Positions 34,411 through 41,970 of a DNA stretch of 64,000 nt are shown here, in pieces. The notes under the pieces were generated by a model. That model made no database searches. It saw only the letters and a list, made by a program, of their open reading frames with translations, and was not told where the DNA came from. The first letter of the stretch is position 1. Each line of letters begins with the position of its first letter. Source of the stretch: Scytonema sp045865695 (GTDB lineage Bacteria > Cyanobacteriota > Cyanobacteriia > Cyanobacteriales > Nostocaceae); assembly GCF_045865695.1 (NCBI RefSeq), contig NZ_BAACAP010000199.1, positions 1-64,000 of the forward strand, given 5' to 3'. The position numbers were made by a program, and so were the translations under genes.

Positions 34411-34740
34411 CTAGCAAGGAACCAATTCTTCCTCACCTTTCTGATTCGTTTCATCCATTTCTTCAATGGAAATACGTTCTCCAATTATTCCTGGCTGCTT
34501 ACCAAGGGCTGCCAGTTCACCGTCACGGATGACTAACGAACTTTCACAACTTGGGCAGGAATAAACTCTATGAGACCTTCCATAGGAAGCTTCTTCCACC
34601 AATTCTGAATGTGCCAGATAGAAACCCAGTGCGCGTTCTGCTAGCTCTGACATCGGTTCCGAGTCAACTGCCGAACGAATTTTTAGTTTCCTATGAAGTT
34701 CCGGCGACAAATACAAAGTAACCTTTTGCTTAGTTTGCAT
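34411..34740 (-). CDS. Ribbon-helix-helix protein with C-terminal zinc ribbon
   Basis: Protein of 109 residues. Residues 4-45 look like a ribbon-helix-helix DNA-binding domain (QKVTLYLSPELHRKLKIRSA, then EPMSELAERALGFYL). Residues ~60-75 contain RVYSCPSCESSLVI, half of a zinc ribbon; only one CxxC and a final Cys at the C-terminus (LVPC) are present. Possibly an autoregulator of the ycf46 gene, which starts ~100 bp downstream on the same strand. Not a known toxin-antitoxin pair. ATG 34740. Confidence 0.65.
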   Translation of the reverse strand: MQTKQKVTLYLSPELHRKLKIRSAVDSEPMSELAERALGFYLAHSELVEEASYGRSHRVYSCPSCESSLVIRDGELAALGKQPGIIGERISIEEMDETNQKGEEELVPC

Positions 34741-34849
34741 ATTACTGTTTTGAGGTCTTACCCGGGTATGTATTTCACGATATCGGCTGACTTTCTGCTT
34801 GTCAACCCACCAAGACGTTTTGACGGCATTTTTGTAATATTTCTTAATT

Positions 34850-34915
34850 TGGGGACTGGGGACTAGGGACTGGGGACTGGGGACTGGAGACTAGGGACTA
34901 GGAATTGGGAAAAGC
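34850..34915. repeat. STRR array (GGGGACT/GGGATTG)n
   Basis: About eight tandem heptamers of the GGGGACT and GGGACTA type, upstream of the ribbon-helix-helix gene. Confidence 0.8.
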
Positions 34916-34929
34916 TATTCAATTCTCCA

Positions 34930-35110
34930 TACCCAATCCCCAATCGCCATTGCCCCTTATCCCCAGAGGGAACCCCGAGTTCCCCAATCGCCATTGCCCC
35001 TTATCCCCAGAGGGGACCCCGAGTTCCCCAATCGCCATTGCCCCTTATCCCCAGAGGGGACCCCGAGTTCCCCAACCCAATCCCCAATCCCCAATCCCCA
35101 ATCCCCAATC
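34930..35110. repeat. 44-bp tandem repeat (3 copies) plus CCCCAAT heptamers
   Basis: Units start with CAATCGCCATTGCCCCTTAT at 34941, 34985 and 35029 (period 44), followed by CCCCAAT-type heptamers to 35110. The unit includes CCCCAGAGGGGA, a small hairpin. A relative is at 47280-47417. Ends 66 bp before sqdB. Confidence 0.85.
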
Positions 35111-35175
35111 TTTCATGATTACAGGTGTCACAAACCTGATAGATTTAGCTATCAGCGAGTAAAAACTTGGTAAAA

Positions 35176-36330
35176 ATGAAAGTCCTGGTTATTGGTGGCG
35201 ATGGTTATTGCGGTTGGGCAACCGCACTTTACCTTTCAAATCGAGGTTATGAAGTTGGTATTTTAGATAGTTTAGTGCGACGGCATTGGGATAACGAGCT
35301 GGGAGTAGAAACTCTAACTCCAATCGCACCAATTCAACATCGAATTCAACGCTGGCACGATTTGACAGGGAAATCTATTGACCTGATTATTGGCGATATC
35401 ACTAACTACGAGTTTTTGAGTAAAGCGTTGCACAAATTTCAGCCAGAAGCGATCGTGCATTTTGGCGAACAAAGATCCGCGCCTTATTCAATGATTGACC
35501 GCGAACACGCTGTTTTTACCCAAGTCAATAACGTAGTTGGGACTTTAAACTTGTTGTATGCGATGCGGGAAGACTTCCCAGACTGTCACTTAGTCAAATT
35601 AGGGACAATGGGAGAATATGGAACACCCAACATCGATATCGAAGAAGGGTTCATCACAATCGAGCATAACGGGAGAAAGGATACTCTACCCTACCCCAAA
35701 CAACCCGGTTCAATGTATCATTTGAGTAAAGTTCACGACAGCCACAACATCCATTTTGCGTGTCGGGTTTGGGGACTGAGAGCTACAGACCTAAATCAGG
35801 GTGTTGTTTATGGGGTTTTGACAGAAGAAACAGGCATGGATGAACTGTTGATTAACCGTTTGGATTACGATGGTGTATTTGGGACGGCGCTGAATCGCTT
35901 CTGTATCCAAGCAGCCATCGGGCATCCCCTGACAGTTTACGGCAAAGGCGGTCAAACCAGAGGATTCTTGGATATTCGAGATACAGTGCGGTGTATCGAA
36001 ATTGCCGTAGCCAATCCAGCACAACCAGGAGAATTCCGCGTCTTCAACCAGTTCACCGAACTATTCAGCGTTGGCGATTTAGCAATGATGGTGAAGAAAG
36101 CTGGTAACGCACTCGGACTGAGTGTAGAAATTAACAACTTAGAAAATCCCAGAGTCGAGAAAGAAGAGCATTACTTCAACGCTAAAAACACCAAACTGTT
36201 GGATCTTGGGTTGCAACCTCATTATCTTTCTGACTCTTTACTCGATTCTCTGTTGAATTTCTCCATTAAGTACCAAAATCGAGTTAATAAATACCAAATT
36301 TTGCCTAAAGTCTCTTGGCGAAGAAGTTAG
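35176..36330 (+). CDS. sqdB: UDP-sulfoquinovose synthase SqdB
   Basis: Makes UDP-sulfoquinovose from UDP-glucose and sulfite, the first committed step of sulfolipid (SQDG) synthesis for thylakoid membranes. Extended short-chain dehydrogenase of 384 residues: NAD-binding VLVIGGDGYCGWATALYLS at the start, HFGEQRSAPYSMID near 96-109 (family-specific), the TMGEYGTP segment near 142-149 holding Thr of the catalytic triad, and YxxxK in SMYHLSKVHDS near 180-190. The ORF is open to a TTG at 35167, but ATG 35176 gives the standard MKVLVIGG start. sqdX follows 320 bp later on the same strand. Confidence 0.97.
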   Translation: MKVLVIGGDGYCGWATALYLSNRGYEVGILDSLVRRHWDNELGVETLTPIAPIQHRIQRWHDLTGKSIDLIIGDITNYEFLSKALHKFQPEAIVHFGEQRSAPYSMIDREHAVFTQVNNVVGTLNLLYAMREDFPDCHLVKLGTMGEYGTPNIDIEEGFITIEHNGRKDTLPYPKQPGSMYHLSKVHDSHNIHFACRVWGLRATDLNQGVVYGVLTEETGMDELLINRLDYDGVFGTALNRFCIQAAIGHPLTVYGKGGQTRGFLDIRDTVRCIEIAVANPAQPGEFRVFNQFTELFSVGDLAMMVKKAGNALGLSVEINNLENPRVEKEEHYFNAKNTKLLDLGLQPHYLSDSLLDSLLNFSIKYQNRVNKYQILPKVSWRRS

Positions 36331-36650
36331 AGCAATCTGAAAGGATGTAGTCTCAAAAATGAAGTATAAAATTTGACGTTTATAGCGATTGAAAAACAGA
36401 GAAAATAAATGTTTGTAGCAGTACTTAAAATTTTTTACAAATGATTTAAGATTGCTATGCGTTTATTCGTAACACAATTGGTACGTAAAATCAAATTGTG
36501 TTCTTTTTCATCTTTTATCGTTCATTTTTTATACTTCATCCTTTTAGACATGGGTTTTGTTGACAGTTATTCACGGAAAAACCTCACAACAAATAATTCA
36601 TTTCCCATGCCCCATGCCCTATTTTCCAGACAGTACTGAGATAATCTTAT
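36331..36650. other. Intergenic between sqdB and sqdX
   Basis: AT-rich 320 bases. CCCATGC heptamers at 36602-36620. No gene. Confidence 0.5.
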
Positions 36651-37763
36651 ATGCGAATCGCTCTATTCACTGAAACCTTTCTGCCTAAGGTAGACGGCAT
36701 CGTAACCCGCTTGCGTCATACCGTCGATCATCTTCAGCGTAATGGAAACCAAGTGCTAGTTATTGCCCCTGATGGTGGCATAACCGAATACAAAGGAGCT
36801 AGAGTATATGGAGTCTCAGGTTTCCCCTTACCACTTTACCCAGAGTTAAAAATGGCACTGCCTCGCCCAGCAATCGGTCATACTCTAGAGGAGTTCAAGC
36901 CAGACATAATTCACGTGGTTAATCCGGCGGTTTTGGGGTTAGCTGGTATATTCCATAGCAAATACTTAAACATTCCTCTGGTTGCGTCTTACCATACACA
37001 CTTACCACAGTACCTTCAGCATTACGGTTTGGGAATGTTAGAAGGGCTATTGTGGGAATTGCTAAAAACAGCTCACAATCAAGCGTCTTTGAATTTGTGT
37101 ACTTCTACGGCAATGATGGAGGAATTAGCGTCACATGGGATCGAAAGGGTTTATTTATGGCAAAGAGGAGTGGATACAGAATCATTTAATCCAGATAACG
37201 TATGTCAACAAATGCGATCGCGATTATCGCAAAATCATCCAGAAAGCCCATTATTACTATACGTGGGTCGTCTTTCGGCTGAAAAGGAAATCGAGCGAAT
37301 TAAACCCATACTAGAAGCTATACCCGAAGCACGGTTAGCATTGGTAGGAGACGGTCCTCATCGTCAAACATTAGAAAAATATTTCGCCGGAACCAATACA
37401 AATTTTGTTGGTTATCTTGTTGGCAGAGAATTAGCTTCTGCTTTTGCAAGCGCTGACGCCTTTATTTTTCCTTCCCGTACAGAAACATTAGGATTAGTCC
37501 TTCTCGAAGCTATGGCAGCAGGGTGTCCGGTTGTAGCTGCACGTTCGGGTGGCATTCCAGACATTGTAACAGATGGGGTCAACGGCTATCTTTTTGAACC
37601 AGAAGCTGATGTTCAAAGCGCTGTTACAGCCACTATCCGTCTTCTAGAACAGAAACAAGAACGAGAGACTATCCGTCAAAATGCCCGCAAAGAGGCAGAA
37701 CGTTGGGGTTGGGCAGCTGCAACACGTCAGTTACAAACTTACTATCAACAAACCATTCCATGA
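36651..37763 (+). CDS. sqdX: Sulfoquinovosyltransferase SqdX
   Basis: GT4-family glycosyltransferase that moves sulfoquinovose from UDP-sulfoquinovose to diacylglycerol, giving SQDG; membrane-associated from the cytoplasm. 370 residues. N-terminal Rossmann start RIALFTETFLPKVDGIVTRL and GxP-type middle YHTHLPQYLQHYG; the C-terminal donor domain has LLYVGRLSAEKEIERIKPIL (about 199-218) and the EX7E motif in FPSRTETLGLVLLEAMAAGC (about 276-295). ATG 36651. Its TGA overlaps the ATG of the cyclase gene (ATGA at 37760-37763). Confidence 0.96.
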   Translation: MRIALFTETFLPKVDGIVTRLRHTVDHLQRNGNQVLVIAPDGGITEYKGARVYGVSGFPLPLYPELKMALPRPAIGHTLEEFKPDIIHVVNPAVLGLAGIFHSKYLNIPLVASYHTHLPQYLQHYGLGMLEGLLWELLKTAHNQASLNLCTSTAMMEELASHGIERVYLWQRGVDTESFNPDNVCQQMRSRLSQNHPESPLLLYVGRLSAEKEIERIKPILEAIPEARLALVGDGPHRQTLEKYFAGTNTNFVGYLVGRELASAFASADAFIFPSRTETLGLVLLEAMAAGCPVVAARSGGIPDIVTDGVNGYLFEPEADVQSAVTATIRLLEQKQERETIRQNARKEAERWGWAAATRQLQTYYQQTIP

Positions 37764-40354
37764 CACTCCTCAATACTGGTAGCGTCCTGGCTACATTAAC
37801 AGAACTCACACAAGTTAACCGTACAAACGCCTTATTGCGCCGTGTCAAAGACCTATCTGTTAACGAGTTTGTTTGCTTGCTAGATTTTATAACAGCTGAA
37901 TTTCAGCAGTTTCTTAGAGCGATCGAACTTATTAATAACGAAGCTCTAGAAACCATGTTAGAAAAGGTGCTAGAGGCAATTACACTGAAAATTGGTCAAA
38001 TTCTTCAAGCTCAGCATACCACAATTTTCCTTGTCGATCGCGACAAAGGGCAATTATGGTCAAAAGTGCCTCAAGAAAATATCAACAAACCTTTAGAAAT
38101 TCGCACGCCTATTAATGTTGGAATCCCCGGTCATGTTGCTAGTACGGGGGAATGTCTAAATATTGTAGAAATTTATTCGCATCCCCTTTTTAGCCCAGAA
38201 TTGGAAAAGCAAATGGGCTACAAAATGCATAGTATTTTATGTATGCCTGTCTTCAGCAGCAAAAATCAAATTGTAGCGGTTGTACAACTGGCAAACAAAG
38301 CAGGAGATATTCCTTTTGATACAGAGGATGAAGAACGCTTTCGAGATTTTGCTGCATCAATTGGTATTATCTTAGAAAGCTGTCAATCTTTTTATGTCGC
38401 TGCCCGCAATCAACGAGGTGCAACAGCCCTTTTACGAGCAACTCAAACCCTAGGGCAAAGTTTAGATTTGGAAGCGACTTTACAAATCGTGATGGAACAA
38501 GCCCGAATTTTAATGCAGGCAGACCGCAGCACGCTGTTTTTACATCGTAAAGAAATGGGGGAACTGTGGACTAAGGTGGCTGCTGCTGATGGCAAAACCA
38601 CAATCGAAATTCGCATATCTGCCAGTAAGGGTATTGCTGGTTATGTGGCATCTACAGGAGAAGCGCTAAATATTCCCGATGCCTATAAAGACCCTCGTTT
38701 CGATCCAAGTACAGACAGAAAAACAGGTTATGTCACTCGCAATATTTTATGTTTGCCAGTGTTTAATTCTGCCAACGAACTCATTGGTGTGACTCAATTA
38801 ATTAATAAGCAGCAAGGTAGCTTTACTGCTTCTGACGAAGAATTTATGCGAGCTTTTAATATTCAAGCAGGAATTGCTTTGGAAAATGCACGCTTGTTTG
38901 AAAATGTATTGCTAGAAAAACAGTATCAAAAAGATATTTTGCAAAGCCTTTCTGATGCCGTAATCTCTACGGATATGGAAGGAAAAATTGTCACTATTAA
39001 TGATGCTGCGCTACAGTTATTGGGCTGTCCTTTGTTGGAACTGAACGGGAAAAATCTTAAATATGAATGGGAACAACATTTGATAGGTCGTTTGGTTTGG
39101 GAAGTCGTACCTATTGATAATTTACAATTTAGACTGCAAGATAGTCTGAAATTTGGCGCAAGACATTACGTACCAGAACAAAGTTTATCAGTTGGGTTAT
39201 TTGTGGATACTTTATACGCCGCACCCGCACAAGAAGATTCAACTATGTGCATACAAGAAACAGGTGATTGTATTTTAGCAATACGCGATCGCCATAACCC
39301 ACAAATTTTTATTCCCTGGAACCAACCTCTTACACCTCATTCATCCCTACTTCACGAGTCATCAATTCAAAAAATTGACCGAAGTATCAATCTTACAGTC
39401 AACCCCCTAACCAATCCAGAAGGGGGAGTTCGAGGGGGTTTGGTGGTACTAGAAGATATTAGTCAGGAAAAACGGATGAAAACGACGATGTACCGTTACC
39501 TGACACCGGGCGTTGCAGAACAGGTGATGGCAGTGGGGGAAGATGCTTTAATGGTGGGGGAACGGAAAGAGGCGACCATTTTATTTTCTGATATTAGAGG
39601 TTACACCACGCTGACAGAAAATTTAGGAGCAGCTGAAGTCGTATCCCTTTTAAACCAGTACTTTGAAACAATGGTTGAAGCGGTTTTTAATCACGAAGGA
39701 ACATTAGATAAATTTATTGGTGATGCTTTAATGGCAGTGTTTGGTGCGCCCCTCCCACTAACAGAAAATCATGCATGGAGGGCTGTACAATCAGCGTTGG
39801 AAATGCGGCAAAGACTGGCTGAATTCAACCGCCGACGTATCATCCAAGCTCAGCCCCTCATTCATATTGGTATTGGAATCAGTTCTGGCGAAGTTGTTTC
39901 AGGAAACATTGGGTCTCGAAAACGAATGGACTATACCGTAATTGGAGATAGTGTCAATTTGAGTTCTCGTCTTGAAGGAGTGACTAAGGAATACGGTTGC
40001 GACATAGTTTTAAGCGAATTTACTTATCAATTGTGTAGCGATCGCATTTGGGTGAGGGAATTGGATAGGATTAGAGTCAAAGGAAAACATCAAGCTGTTA
40101 AGATTTATGAATTGATTGGCGATCGTAGTCTGACTCTAGATGCTGATACGCAAGAATTTTTATTCTTCTACCATCAAGGACGTACTGCTTACACAGAACG
40201 CAATTTTCAAAAAGCAATTGACTTTTTTAAATCTGCTCAAAACATCCGACCTAGAGACCAAGCTGTTAATATCCATCTAGAACGTGCTTGTAAATATCTT
40301 AACAATCCACCCAGTTATGTATGGGATGGTGTTTGGACAATGACTTCCAAGTGA
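37760..40354 (+). CDS. Adenylate cyclase with two GAF domains and a PAS domain (CyaB1/CyaB2-like)
   Basis: Class III nucleotidyl cyclase of 864 residues. Order: GAF-A (about 75-215), GAF-B (about 240-400), PAS (about 410-560, QKDILQSLSDAVISTDMEGK), cyclase domain (about 590-780), C-terminal TPR-like tail. Both GAFs show the NKxxFxxxDE motif of cyclic-nucleotide-binding GAFs (NKAGDIPFDTEDE, NKQQGSFTASDE). The cyclase keeps both metal aspartates (LFSDIRGYT, FIGDALMAVFG), the adenine-selecting Lys (LDKFIG) and the transition-state Asn/Arg (DSVNLSSRLEG), so cAMP is the expected product. Anabaena CyaB1 has the same plan and similar length. Start: ATG 37760 overlapping the sqdX stop; the longer frame to 37703 lies inside sqdX. 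Confidence 0.92.
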   Translation: MTLLNTGSVLATLTELTQVNRTNALLRRVKDLSVNEFVCLLDFITAEFQQFLRAIELINNEALETMLEKVLEAITLKIGQILQAQHTTIFLVDRDKGQLWSKVPQENINKPLEIRTPINVGIPGHVASTGECLNIVEIYSHPLFSPELEKQMGYKMHSILCMPVFSSKNQIVAVVQLANKAGDIPFDTEDEERFRDFAASIGIILESCQSFYVAARNQRGATALLRATQTLGQSLDLEATLQIVMEQARILMQADRSTLFLHRKEMGELWTKVAAADGKTTIEIRISASKGIAGYVASTGEALNIPDAYKDPRFDPSTDRKTGYVTRNILCLPVFNSANELIGVTQLINKQQGSFTASDEEFMRAFNIQAGIALENARLFENVLLEKQYQKDILQSLSDAVISTDMEGKIVTINDAALQLLGCPLLELNGKNLKYEWEQHLIGRLVWEVVPIDNLQFRLQDSLKFGARHYVPEQSLSVGLFVDTLYAAPAQEDSTMCIQETGDCILAIRDRHNPQIFIPWNQPLTPHSSLLHESSIQKIDRSINLTVNPLTNPEGGVRGGLVVLEDISQEKRMKTTMYRYLTPGVAEQVMAVGEDALMVGERKEATILFSDIRGYTTLTENLGAAEVVSLLNQYFETMVEAVFNHEGTLDKFIGDALMAVFGAPLPLTENHAWRAVQSALEMRQRLAEFNRRRIIQAQPLIHIGIGISSGEVVSGNIGSRKRMDYTVIGDSVNLSSRLEGVTKEYGCDIVLSEFTYQLCSDRIWVRELDRIRVKGKHQAVKIYELIGDRSLTLDADTQEFLFFYHQGRTAYTERNFQKAIDFFKSAQNIRPRDQAVNIHLERACKYLNNPPSYVWDGVWTMTSK

Positions 40355-40452
40355 GGATCGTCATTTGTCATTTGTCATTCGTCATTGGTAAGGAGTTTAA
40401 ACAGATTTACATTTTGTCGTGTAGTTCAGCTTATTTCCACCTAACTACATAA

Positions 40453-40484
40453 CTGGTCACTGGTCACTGACTACTGGTCACTGT
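40453..40484. repeat. STRR heptamer array overlapping a gene end
   Basis: TGGTCAC units with one ACTACTGG variant. Contains the stop and last codons of the reverse-strand gene at 40471. Confidence 0.85.
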
Positions 40485-40737
40485 TACTAAAAGGCTCTTC
40501 ACCTATCCCTAGTTCTTTTTTTGACCGTTTCAAACTTTGCCAAAGTTCTTTAACCTGCTCGTAAGCATTTTCAGGAGGTATTTTTCCTGCAGTTTCTAAG
40601 TTACAAATATAACTAACTTTTTGAGCAAATTCTTGTAGGTTAGAGTTAAAAACCAAATTTTCTGGCTTTACCTGACCGTAGTAACGCCCTCGTGGATAAA
40701 TAAAATTATCTTTGTCGCTAACCATTGTTTTCTCCAT
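40471..40737 (-). CDS. Small DUF7219-like protein
   Basis: Protein of 88 residues, cyanobacteria-specific and of unknown function. Central motif YPRGRYYGQVKPENLVFNSN followed by LQEFAQKVSYICNLETAGKI and LWQSLKRSKKELGIG is, as I recall it, the DUF7219 family. The start may be ATG 40737 or the ATG four codons later (MVSDKDNF). The final residues SDQ and the TAG stop are read from an STRR array. Probably all-helical and soluble. Confidence 0.65.
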   Translation of the reverse strand: MEKTMVSDKDNFIYPRGRYYGQVKPENLVFNSNLQEFAQKVSYICNLETAGKIPPENAYEQVKELWQSLKRSKKELGIGEEPFSNSDQ

Positions 40738-41119
40738 TGTTAAAATTCAAATTTTATCAACCTTTGTCAAATCTGCAACTTCTTTGAGGATATAGCTAGT
40801 CCATTGGGAGTATCTCTCGATCCGGTGGAGTCTGAGCTATAGTTTGCATCTTCATGCTTGATGTACGATCTTATTCAACTTGACTAGAAAATGCCTACAA
40901 AAATGTATCTTTATATACCTTAGTTTATATATTTTATCATTTTGCTCCATTAAAAGATATTACAAGTTTTAGTATGAACAAACACTAGACTTTTGATAAG
41001 CACAAGAGTGCAACATTTGATTCTGGCTGATACTCCCGACTACTTACTCTCTTTAGATATAAAATGGTTTAGCCTACAAGCATTAAAGTTGCCCATCGCC
41101 TATCACTATACTTTACGCC
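40738..41119. other. Intergenic
   Basis: About 380 bases between two divergent genes, AT-rich, with no recognised element. It must hold the purC promoter. Confidence 0.5.
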
Positions 41120-41848
41120 ATGTCTGCTCTAACAAAATTATACGAAGGTAAAGCAAAAATCCTATATACAACAGATGAGCCTGATATTCTACTAGCTGAT
41201 TTTAAAGATGATGCGACTGCTTTCAATGCTCAAAAACGTGGGAGTATACAAGGAAAGGGAGCAATCAACTGTAGCATTTCCAGCAAAATATTTCAAAAAC
41301 TGGAAGCAAACGGTATAAAAACCCACTACATTGACAACCCAACTCCGACTCAGATGCGGGTAAGGGCAGTCAAGATTTTGCCTATCGAAGTCGTTGTCAG
41401 GAACATTGCAGCCGGAAGTCTTTGTCAACAAACAGGATTACTGTTAGGAACCGTACTTAAACAGCCGTTGGTAGAGTTCTATTACAAAAACGATCCGTTG
41501 GGAGACCCTTTGCTAACACGCGATCGCCTACTGCTGTTAGAATTAGCCACACCGGAACAAGTAGATGGTATTACTCATCTAGCATTGCAAATCAACAATT
41601 TTCTCATCAACTTTTTTAGAAGATGTGACATTACTTTAGTAGATTTTAAACTAGAGTTTGGTTTGAACTCAAAACAGCAGTTGCTGTTGGCAGATGAAAT
41701 CAGCCCAGACACGTGTCGATTATGGGATAATTCCGTCGGAGACGATCCCAATGGTCGAGTTCTTGATAAAGACCGTTTTCGTCAAGATTTGGGCAATATA
41801 GAGAATGCATATCAGGAGGTTTTACAACGAGTGCTGAAAGCGGAGTAG
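41120..41848 (+). CDS. purC: Phosphoribosylaminoimidazole-succinocarboxamide synthase
   Basis: SAICAR synthetase, which joins CAIR with aspartate using ATP in purine synthesis. 242 residues. Motifs: LYEGKAKILYTTDEPDILLADFKDDATAFN at the start with KRGSIQGKG, VRVRAVKILPIEVVVRNIAA-like VKILPIEVVVRNIAAGSL (about 85-102), and C-terminal LADEISPDTCRLWD with GRVLDKDRFRQDLG. ATG 41120. A strong AT-rich hairpin follows (41879-41905). Complete. Confidence 0.97.
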   Translation: MSALTKLYEGKAKILYTTDEPDILLADFKDDATAFNAQKRGSIQGKGAINCSISSKIFQKLEANGIKTHYIDNPTPTQMRVRAVKILPIEVVVRNIAAGSLCQQTGLLLGTVLKQPLVEFYYKNDPLGDPLLTRDRLLLLELATPEQVDGITHLALQINNFLINFFRRCDITLVDFKLEFGLNSKQQLLLADEISPDTCRLWDNSVGDDPNGRVLDKDRFRQDLGNIENAYQEVLQRVLKAE

Positions 41849-41878
41849 GTTGCAATTTGGCATATAAATTAGAAAGGC

Positions 41879-41905
41879 AAAAGTAAAAATATAGTTTTTA
41901 CTTTT
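41879..41905 (+). terminator. AT-rich hairpin after purC
   Basis: Arms AAAAGTAAAAA (41879-41889) and TTTTTACTTTT (41895-41905) are perfectly complementary around TATAG, 31 bp after the purC stop; the right arm ends in a U-rich run. The stem has few GC pairs, so termination strength is uncertain. Confidence 0.45.
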
Positions 41906-41970
41906 ACTGGTCGCATATAAGCATAACTGCCTTGTGATGGTGTGTGGACGTGAAGAGGAATCTAAATAAA

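Noticed and set aside
34941..35075. Regular 44-bp repeats that might be read as a CRISPR array
   Set aside because: The units are directly abutting and identical through the whole period; there are no unique spacers and no cas genes in the window.
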